Source: an uncultured Acinetobacter sp.
GTDB taxonomy: Bacteria; Cyanobacteriota; Vampirovibrionia; Gastranaerophilales; Gastranaerophilaceae
NCBI GenBank assembly: GCA_946623365.1
Contig: CAMORE010000105.1
Coordinates: 1-6,808 of the forward strand
Direction of reading: 5' to 3'
Length of the DNA stretch: 6,808 nt
The position numbers were made by a program, and so were the translations under genes. The notes beneath the pieces were generated by a model that worked only from the letters and a program-made list of their open reading frames with translations, was not told the DNA's origin and did not search any database. Positions 1 through 5,142 of the stretch are shown here, piece after piece. Every line of letters starts with the position of its first letter. Within the stretch, counting starts at the first letter, position 1.

Positions 1-292
1 TAGAAATCTCTCCTTTTTTAACTTGTGATAATGCGGATTCTACTTTATCAGATCCAATTCCTAACCCTGTAACATTTTTAAGCTTATTATACAGGCGCTC
101 TATCAAGCCGGAATTTTTCTTCTTTTCTTTTCTCCAGAATTCATCATGGGTCATTCTTGAATTTGCTGTACTTTGTCTATAGCCATTTCGTGTTGTTGCG
201 GTAATATTGCTGTTAACTTCATGGACATTAGCTACAGCATCATTAACACCATTTGTCCCATTTACACCATTGCCCCCAATGATTTCAGTCAT
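1..292 (-). CDS. Unrecognised hydrophilic protein, N-terminal part (cut by left window edge)
   Basis: The frame is open from the ATG at 292-290 to the window edge and gives 97 residues; the C-terminus lies outside. The start is supported by an AGGGG Shine-Dalgarno at 303-299, six bases upstream. I do not recognise the family. Residues 1-16 are rich in Gly and Asn (MTEIIGGNGVNGTNGV), and residues 8-16 come from three tandem 9-bp units. Residues 17-50 are polar and probably flexible. From about residue 50 the protein becomes strongly basic (FWRKEKKKNSG) and then looks like amphipathic helix (LIERLYNKLKNVTGLGIG, followed by SDKVESALSQVKKGEIS). There is no signal peptide or membrane segment in the visible part, so a cytoplasmic location is likely. 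It lies 211 bp downstream of the transporter gene on the same strand and may have its own promoter. That this is a real gene is well supported by the start signal and the low-complexity-to-helix layout; its function is unknown. Confidence 0.75.
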   Translation of the reverse strand, partial: MTEIIGGNGVNGTNGVNDAVANVHEVNSNITATTRNGYRQSTANSRMTHDEFWRKEKKKNSGLIERLYNKLKNVTGLGIGSDKVESALSQVKKGEIS

Positions 293-448
293 ATTTAACC
301 CCTATTTTTAATCTTACATATATTTATAAAGTCTGCAAGAGTTTAATAATTGACTGTTTAAATGTAATTGTAAATTTTTATTAACTTAAATTTTGGTATT
401 TTATTACAACTTAATATGTAATTCATACAAAGAAGTAAATGCTGATTA

Positions 449-481
449 AGTATAATCCCTCAGTAAAACAGCTGCTGTCAA
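449..481 (-). promoter_or_regulatory. Possible promoter for the left-edge minus-strand gene
   Basis: Read on the minus strand, there is a perfect TTGACA (-35) at 481-476. It is followed by either GATTAT at 457-452 (18-bp spacer) or TATACT at 454-449 (21-bp spacer, too long). Transcription would start near 445-440 and leave a leader of about 150 nt before the ATG at 292. The -35 overlaps a small inverted repeat (ACAGC T GCTGT on the plus strand, 468-478). A second AT-rich element nearer the gene (TTTATAAATATATG around 315-330) could be the real promoter. I see no riboswitch-like structure in the leader. Low confidence. Confidence 0.3.
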
Positions 482-503
482 ACATATTTTATGTATAACA
501 AAT

Positions 504-1187
504 TTATGCGGCTTTCAATTCCTTTTTCCAAGAATAATAAAAATAAACTGACAAAATAGAATATATAAACCACATAAAAACAGTTGAATATACTTGAGTT
601 CCCTTAATGGCGATTACAAGCCACATAATAAAAGATAATATATTAACCGCGCCCCAAATGTACCATTGTTCTATTGCTCGTCTTACCGTATAATACATTC
701 CTAATAAAGAAAAAGCTGTGGTAATACCGTCAATAATAGGGTTTGTGTCTTTTAAAATGTATAAAATATAAATTGATAAAACAGAAATAATAGTTGTAAT
801 CAATAAAGATACAGAGATTTCTTTTAGGGGTAAATATTGTTTAATAATTGAGAATTTGTTTTTTTGTAAATTTTTATTCCATTTAAAAAAACCTATAATT
901 TGCATCGGTATAAAATAAAATGCATACAGGCAAAGATTACCCCACAAATGATTTTTAAATGATAAATATACATATAAAAAAGAGCCTGATATTCCGATTA
1001 TGTAGCATAAAGGATTACCTTTTCCTGCAAGGAGTGTATAGGTTAAGCCGCAAAAAGCAGAACATACTGCAATAATAGAATCATGAGTTATATATGCGTT
1101 TGTAAAAAGAAATAAATATATTAAAAAAAATAAAAGTATTTCGTTTTTGTAATTAAATTTTTTGTTTTGCAAAAATGTTTTCATCAT
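504..1187 (-). CDS. pnuC: PnuC-family transporter (nicotinamide riboside or related vitamin uptake)
   Basis: This is a 227-residue inner-membrane protein, the usual PnuC size, with seven or eight hydrophobic helices (about 17-31, 36-54, 57-75, 80-101, 122-144, 150-167, 172-193, 200-217). Family hallmarks are visible: an aromatic-rich helix with W82, G83, N84, Y88 and W103; a D153-G-I-T-T-A-F-S160 stretch; then R169-R170, E173-Q174, W175, W178 and N182. PnuC proteins work by facilitated diffusion coupled to intracellular phosphorylation, mostly of nicotinamide riboside; close relatives carry thiamine (PnuT) or riboflavin (PnuX). There is no neighbouring kinase, NAD gene, or TPP or FMN riboswitch to fix the substrate. 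The start has two adjacent ATGs (1187 and 1184), and I see no strong Shine-Dalgarno for either, so the first residue is uncertain by one. The gene is divergent from the membrane-protein gene at 1226. Family assignment is firm; the substrate is open. Confidence 0.9.
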   Translation of the reverse strand: MMKTFLQNKKFNYKNEILLFFLIYLFLFTNAYITHDSIIAVCSAFCGLTYTLLAGKGNPLCYIIGISGSFLYVYLSFKNHLWGNLCLYAFYFIPMQIIGFFKWNKNLQKNKFSIIKQYLPLKEISVSLLITTIISVLSIYILYILKDTNPIIDGITTAFSLLGMYYTVRRAIEQWYIWGAVNILSFIMWLVIAIKGTQVYSTVFMWFIYSILSVYFYYSWKKELKAA

Positions 1188-1194
1188 ATATAAT
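1166..1194 (+). promoter_or_regulatory. Likely sigma70-type promoter of the 1226 gene, inside the start of pnuC
   Basis: TTTGCA at 1166-1171 (four of six matches to TTGACA) lies 17 bp before a perfect TATAAT at 1189-1194. Transcription would begin near 1201 and give a leader of about 25 nt. The -35 and spacer overlap the first codons of pnuC on the other strand, so RNA polymerase binding here would cover the pnuC start. Predicted from consensus only. Confidence 0.5.
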
Positions 1195-1207
1195 CCATTC
1201 TATTTAT

Positions 1208-1236
1208 GTTATCTTATAAATAAAGATGAAAGTAAA
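1208..1236 (-). promoter_or_regulatory. Weak candidate promoter for pnuC
   Basis: On the minus strand, TTTACT (1236-1231) and GATAAC (1213-1208) are 17 bp apart, each with four of six consensus matches. The predicted start near 1201 would leave a leader of about 14 nt. It overlaps the first codons of the plus-strand gene at 1226. The sequence is so AT-rich that a chance match is quite possible. Confidence 0.25.
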
Positions 1237-2179
1237 TTCAGACAGGGATATCTCATTCAAAAGCATTTATACAAATAGAGCCGTAAAGCGCGGACTTGAG
1301 TTTGCTTCTTCAAACGGAGCGCTTTTTGGTGCATCTGCAACCGTTGCATTTTCAATAATGCGTCCGTTTTCAATTATGTATACCCCAAAAACAGATTTGG
1401 AAAACCGAAAAATTGCAGCAGGGAAATCAATAACATCGAGTTTAATTAATTTTTTATTAATGCTTTTGGTGTCAGTTCCTTTGGCAAAATCAGTTAAAGA
1501 GATAGATAAAAATCCTAAAAAATATTTAAGTACAGATGCTATTAAAATGCTAAAAGATAAAAACAAACAAATTACCGATTCAAAAGGTTATATTTTTGCT
1601 ACCCAGCTGTTTAAACTCGGTATAGCTGGTGTGGTTGCTGTTCCTAAAGCTATTATGACTGCAAGCGGTATGCCTTATATTGTTAATTCACTATCAACAA
1701 ACAAAAAAGATGGTGAAAATATTTCATTTAAGGGTAGGTTTTCTGAACAGACGGCTAAACACATTTCAAATACATTAAACAAATCTTCTATGCTAAAGTT
1801 TATAGACAAATATAAAGATTCTAATTTCCCCATGCATATAACAGCATTAACTGATACTATTGCCACTTTAGCTTTTATGCATCAGGCTAAAAACAGCAAA
1901 AAAATAGAAGAAACAAGAAAAAATACACTCATATATAATGCAGGTATATCAACGTTATTAAGTATTATTGGCGGTTATACAGCTGATAAGCTGCTTGATA
2001 AACCTACTAAAAATTTCATAAAAAAATATAAAGAAAAAAATTGCAATGATAAAAATCTGGGTAAACAATTGCAGGGAATAAAAATTGCAAAACCGTTTTT
2101 AATATTAGGAACAATCTATTATATTTTAATTCCTTTGATATCAACATTTCTGGCAGAAAAAGCTTATGAGAAAAAATAA
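1226..2179 (+). CDS. Unrecognised membrane protein with an apparent internal duplication and ISFK motifs
   Basis: A 317-residue basic protein that I cannot assign to a characterised family. It seems to have two similar halves. Each starts with an ISFK motif (ISFKS at 9-13, ISFKG at 166-170). Each then has an alanine-rich helical stretch (30-50 and 204-218), an E-x-R-K motif (59-62 and 229-232) leading into a hydrophobic helix (about 67-87 and 235-250), a lysine-rich linker (91-120 and 259-280), and a last hydrophobic helix with a VP or IP pair (about 131-150 with V139-P140; 290-309 with I302-P303). This suggests four membrane or hairpin segments with basic loops and no cleavable signal peptide. 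ISFKG-type motifs are, from memory, frequent in Gastranaerophilales proteins. The start has no good Shine-Dalgarno, but the conserved-looking N-terminal ISFK block and the promoter 25 bp upstream favour it. Real gene, unknown function; the topology and duplication are inferred by eye. Confidence 0.8.
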   Translation: MKVNSDRDISFKSIYTNRAVKRGLEFASSNGALFGASATVAFSIMRPFSIMYTPKTDLENRKIAAGKSITSSLINFLLMLLVSVPLAKSVKEIDKNPKKYLSTDAIKMLKDKNKQITDSKGYIFATQLFKLGIAGVVAVPKAIMTASGMPYIVNSLSTNKKDGENISFKGRFSEQTAKHISNTLNKSSMLKFIDKYKDSNFPMHITALTDTIATLAFMHQAKNSKKIEETRKNTLIYNAGISTLLSIIGGYTADKLLDKPTKNFIKKYKEKNCNDKNLGKQLQGIKIAKPFLILGTIYYILIPLISTFLAEKAYEKK

Positions 2180-2200
2180 TAATTTGATTAGGGTTTCTTA

Positions 2201-2229
2201 TTTACAATTGCAATTATCTTAGCTATAAT
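2201..2229 (+). promoter_or_regulatory. Strong sigma70-type promoter of the amidase-murI operon
   Basis: TTTACA at 2201-2206 (five of six) and a perfect TATAAT at 2224-2229 are separated by the ideal 17 bp. The predicted transcription start is near 2236, which gives a leader of about 29 nt before the ATG at 2265. It lies in the 85-bp gap after the stop codon of the 1226 gene, so the cell-wall operon can be transcribed on its own. I see no clear terminator between that stop and this promoter, so read-through is also possible. Confidence 0.7.
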
Positions 2230-2244
2230 TATAGAGAGATTTGG

Positions 2245-2258
2245 GAGGCGGGAGCCTT
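2245..2258 (+). promoter_or_regulatory. Amidase ribosome-binding site held in a short GNRA-type hairpin
   Basis: The bases GAGGC-GGGA-GCCTT can fold into a five-pair stem (G-U, A-U, G-C, G-C, C-G) closed by a GGGA tetraloop that fits GNRA. The loop and the next base form the Shine-Dalgarno GGGAG (2250-2254), ten bases before the ATG at 2265. A second purine run, GGGAGG, at 2243-2248 is 16 bases away and less well placed. This GC-rich patch stands out from its AT-rich surroundings. The Shine-Dalgarno role is likely; a regulatory role for the fold is speculative. Confidence 0.5.
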
Positions 2259-2264
2259 ATATTT

Positions 2265-4205
2265 ATGAGATGTCTTAGAAATATAATTTTTTTGATAGTA
2301 ACTTATATTGCTTTTATGACCTTGACTGTTTCTGCGGAACCTGCTAAGGTTATGTCATTGTCATACGATGATGCTTCATCGCTTGTGTATATAAATGTTG
2401 AACGTCAAGATTCAAAGGATAATCAAGTAACAAAGTACGTGACTTTAGAAAATCCTAAGCGTATATACTTTGATATTAATGACGCAGTTCTCATAGGCCC
2501 CAAACAACACTTAGTTTTTGAAAAAACAAATATAAAAGAAATTCGCTTAGCTCAATTTTCAACAGAACCTAATGTTGTAAGAGCTGTTATAACCTTTCGC
2601 GAAGACTATGATTGTTCAAAAATTAATATTTTGAATATAAACGGAAACATAGTTGTAAAAGCCGAATCACCATCTTTCATAAATGACTATTTTAATATAA
2701 TTTATGATGAGAGTCCGGACCAGACTCCTTATTCAGGAATTGTCGCCGGTTCTCAAGTTATTCAAAAAACTTCAACAGGAATAAAGACTCCGGCATCTGA
2801 AATGAACAAATCCGGAGCTGCGATTATGGATGATATTTATAAGGCGTTTTCCGCATCAACTCTTAATAATTCTGACGGAAAAACTTACGATTCTGTTGTG
2901 TCAATAGATTTGTCTTCAGATTTAAAACTTCGCACTAAGTATTTTATCAATGGTTATTATTTAAAAAATGGCGGACTTTTGGTCAGCGGTTTAGGTCAAA
3001 TGACTGCAACAAAAATTTTCACACTGGAATCTCCCAAACGTGTAGTTATTGACCTTCCGAATTCATATGTTGATAAGAGAATTCGCAATAAGGATTTAAG
3101 CTTGTGTCCGGACGGAAGCTGTAAAGATACCGCAAAAATTGGACAATTTGAATACAATAAGGCAAGGATAGTCGTAACAACTGATAAACCGGAAAAATAC
3201 ATTCCTGTATATTCTGCAGATGCTCAATCAATGCTTCTTATAAATGCAGATAAACTAAATCATACGTCATTAGCGAATACTGCTGCTAATATTCAAAAAA
3301 CGTATGTAAAGAAAATCAACAATAAAAACAGTGAGTTAATATTTTCGTTTACAACTCCGGTTGTGCATTCAATTGTCAGAAACGATAATAATCTTACTTT
3401 ATACATGTTCAACGTAAAAAGCTATAACGAACCGGATGTTATAAAAACATTAAAAGGAACAGCTTTTAAGGAAATGACTCTCTCTCTATTGCCTAAAATT
3501 GGTATAAAATCAGAGCTAAATATAAAAAAAGATGATATAATTCAAATCTCACAAAGTGTAGATGGAAGAGCAATAAAAATATCGGTAACTTCAAAGAATG
3601 ATATAAATATTAAACAGAAAGAATCGTTAAATCAGCAAGAAGAAGTTGTAAAGCCAAAACGAATTCCAATAAAAAATAAAGTTGTAATAGACCCTGGGCA
3701 TGGCGGAACAGATTATGGCGCAATAAGAGAAGGAATTAATGAAAAGGATATTACGCTTGATCTATCGCAAAGAATTGTTTCCGAATTAAAATCAAAAGGG
3801 TATAAGACTGCTTTAACAAGAACGGATGATACATATCTTGGATTACAGGAAAGATGTGATTTTACGGAGGAAGAAAATCCTGAATTATTTGTAAGTATTC
3901 ACGTTAATTCTGCGGTTGCAACCGAGCCTTATGGAATAGAAACTCATTATTATCACGAGCAGAGCAAAGAATTAGCTGAAATAATTCAAAAACATTTGAT
4001 AAAAAATATTAATACAAAAGACAGAGGAATTATAAAATCCAAATTCTATGTAATTAATCATACGGATGTTCCGGCTGTGCTCGTCGAAACAGGATTTTTA
4101 TCAAATACGGAAGAACGTTCAGAGCTTATAACTGACAAAAGAAAACAAGCTACAGCAAAAGCAATTACAGATGGAATAATTGAATTTTTAAAAAAGAATA
4201 AATGA
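2265..4205 (+). CDS. amiC: Secreted N-acetylmuramoyl-L-alanine amidase with AMIN domains (AmiC type)
   Basis: This zinc enzyme cuts the bond between N-acetylmuramic acid and L-alanine in peptidoglycan; in cyanobacteria such enzymes act in cell separation and septum remodelling. The 646-residue protein has a signal peptide (basic MRCLRN, hydrophobic 7-20, likely cleavage after V-S-A24). It then has two AMIN-like domains (about 27-133 and 209-330, with LENPKRIYFD at 61-70 and LESPKRVVIDLPN at 254-266). A third, weaker beta-rich repeat spans about 344-442 and a charged linker 443-470. The Amidase_3 domain (471-642) is intact: zinc ligands H479 (DPGHGG), E493 and H546 (SIHVNS), and catalytic E608 (VETGFLSN). 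I chose the ATG at 2265. An in-frame TTG at 2241 would add eight residues, but those codons are the Shine-Dalgarno itself and begin only about five bases after the predicted transcription start. The stop overlaps the murI start by 4 bases. Domain assignment is firm; the amiC symbol follows cyanobacterial usage. Confidence 0.93.
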   Translation: MRCLRNIIFLIVTYIAFMTLTVSAEPAKVMSLSYDDASSLVYINVERQDSKDNQVTKYVTLENPKRIYFDINDAVLIGPKQHLVFEKTNIKEIRLAQFSTEPNVVRAVITFREDYDCSKINILNINGNIVVKAESPSFINDYFNIIYDESPDQTPYSGIVAGSQVIQKTSTGIKTPASEMNKSGAAIMDDIYKAFSASTLNNSDGKTYDSVVSIDLSSDLKLRTKYFINGYYLKNGGLLVSGLGQMTATKIFTLESPKRVVIDLPNSYVDKRIRNKDLSLCPDGSCKDTAKIGQFEYNKARIVVTTDKPEKYIPVYSADAQSMLLINADKLNHTSLANTAANIQKTYVKKINNKNSELIFSFTTPVVHSIVRNDNNLTLYMFNVKSYNEPDVIKTLKGTAFKEMTLSLLPKIGIKSELNIKKDDIIQISQSVDGRAIKISVTSKNDINIKQKESLNQQEEVVKPKRIPIKNKVVIDPGHGGTDYGAIREGINEKDITLDLSQRIVSELKSKGYKTALTRTDDTYLGLQERCDFTEEENPELFVSIHVNSAVATEPYGIETHYYHEQSKELAEIIQKHLIKNINTKDRGIIKSKFYVINHTDVPAVLVETGFLSNTEERSELITDKRKQATAKAITDGIIEFLKKNK

Positions 4206-5014
4206 TGGAAGAAATAATTAATAATAAACCAATAGGATTTTTTGACTCAGGGGTTGGCGGACTGTCAGTTCTTTCACGCTTCAGAGAAGTGCTTCCGTCT
4301 GAAAATATTATATATTACGGAGATACGATACATCTTCCATACGGTAATAAATCAAAAGAAGAACTGGTAGGGTATGCACGCGGTATACTTAATTTTATGC
4401 AAAAAATGGAAGTAAAAGCCGTTGTTATTGCTTGTAATACATCTTCTGCTCAAGCATATGATTCAATAAAAGATAAGTATGATTTCCCTATTTATCCTAT
4501 TATTCAAACGTGTGCTAAAAGTATTGCAAATACTGGTATTAATAGAGTTGGAGTATTTGCGACAGAAGCTACCGTAAAATCTGGGAAATATACAGAAGAA
4601 TTAAAAAAATACAATCCAAACATTAAAGTAAAAGAACTTGCCGGTAAATCATGGGTTGGAATTGTAGAGAAAACATCAATAAATATTGTCCAAGACAGAA
4701 ATAATATAAAAAATGAAATTGCTCAGATGCTTGAATTTACACCCGAAAAAATTATATTAGGATGTACGCATTATCCGTATTTAATGGACGAGTTTACTAA
4801 ATATGCGCCGGAGGATTTATTTATAGACCCTGCAGAAGTATTTGTTGAATACATAAAATCAGATTTAATAAATCGTAAAATCGTAAATGCGGCAAATAAC
4901 AGAGATTCTTATGAAAAGTTTTATGTAAGTTCAAAACCTGACGAATTCGTAAAAAATGCAAAAATATTTTATGATGTTAAAACTTTACCGATTATAGTAA
5001 ACAATGAATACTAA
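4202..5014 (+). CDS. murI: Glutamate racemase
   Basis: This cytoplasmic enzyme interconverts L- and D-glutamate without cofactor and supplies D-glutamate for the second position of the peptidoglycan stem peptide. The 270-residue length is normal for the family. Catalytic features are visible: the N-terminal GFFDSGVGGLSVL block with D15 and S16, YYGDTIHLPYG (38-48), the first cysteine C78 in ACNTSSA, and the second C188 with T189-H190 in LGCTHYPYL. E156 (WVGIVE) sits where the conserved VE glutamate falls, but the CP-x-x-VP that often precedes it reads AGKSWVG here. The ATG at 4202 overlaps the amidase TGA (ATGA). A second ATG at 4205 follows at once, so the first residue is uncertain by one. 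With no strong Shine-Dalgarno, translation is probably coupled to the amidase. Amidase followed by racemase matches the order I recall from Cyanobacteria. Confidence 0.95.
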   Translation: MMEEIINNKPIGFFDSGVGGLSVLSRFREVLPSENIIYYGDTIHLPYGNKSKEELVGYARGILNFMQKMEVKAVVIACNTSSAQAYDSIKDKYDFPIYPIIQTCAKSIANTGINRVGVFATEATVKSGKYTEELKKYNPNIKVKELAGKSWVGIVEKTSINIVQDRNNIKNEIAQMLEFTPEKIILGCTHYPYLMDEFTKYAPEDLFIDPAEVFVEYIKSDLINRKIVNAANNRDSYEKFYVSSKPDEFVKNAKIFYDVKTLPIIVNNEY

Positions 5015-5021
5015 CTTTCTG

Positions 5022-5051
5022 TTAACAATACGTAACAAATGTTTGTATAAA
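5022..5051 (+). promoter_or_regulatory. Possible promoter of the GH13-like gene
   Basis: TTAACA at 5022-5027 and TATAAA at 5046-5051 are 18 bp apart, each with five of six consensus matches. The predicted start is near 5058, giving a leader of about 85 nt. The -10 lies within the left arm of the inverted repeat at 5042-5082. A later AT-rich element (TATATT 5089-5094 or TATAAC 5095-5100) lacks a good -35 but is an alternative. Confidence 0.4.
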
Positions 5052-5082
5052 ATATATATGCATGATATTATTTTTATACAAA
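5042..5082. repeat. Perfect 11-bp inverted repeat after murI
   Basis: TTTGTATAAAA (5042-5052) and TTTTATACAAA (5072-5082) are exact reverse complements separated by 19 bp, with a small ATGCAT palindrome in the spacer. The arms have only one G-C pair each, and no clean T-run follows the right arm, so it is a poor intrinsic terminator. Overlap of the left arm with a candidate -10 makes an operator plausible. Confidence 0.6.
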
Positions 5083-5092
5083 TCCGACTATA

Positions 5093-5110
5093 TTTATAAC
5101 TAGTTATTAA
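5093..5110. repeat. Palindrome upstream of the GH13-like gene (ATAACTAGTTAT core)
   Basis: The 12 bp at 5096-5107 are a perfect palindrome, extending to 18 bp (5093-5110) with one mismatched pair. It lies 33 bp before the start codon, in the leader or on an alternative -10. The two-fold symmetry fits a dimeric regulator site, but I do not recognise the regulator. Confidence 0.5.
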
Positions 5111-5142
5111 GTCATTTTAAGCTGTAATGAAGGAGAATCCCA

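Noticed and set aside
293..503. Riboswitch or small RNA in the gap between pnuC and the left-edge gene
   Set aside because: Apart from two very short inverted repeats the gap is plain AT-rich sequence with no conserved aptamer elements that I can recognise.
1267..1566. Minus-strand open frame of 99 codons
   Set aside because: It lies wholly antisense to the membrane-protein gene, has no start signal, and its product looks like the reverse reading of that gene's codons.
1675..1866. Minus-strand open frame of 63 codons
   Set aside because: Antisense to the membrane-protein gene with no ribosome-binding site or recognisable domain.
2241..2264. TTG-initiated extension of the amidase
   Set aside because: The codons are the Shine-Dalgarno region and the extension would precede a complete signal peptide.
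2996..3231. Two overlapping minus-strand open frames of 61 and 68 codons
   Set aside because: Both are antisense to the second AMIN-like domain of the amidase, which is plainly coding in its own frame.
5042..5082. Intrinsic terminator of the amidase-murI operon
   Set aside because: The inverted repeat is almost all A and T, with a 19-nt loop and no T-tract directly after it, so it was kept only as an inverted repeat.
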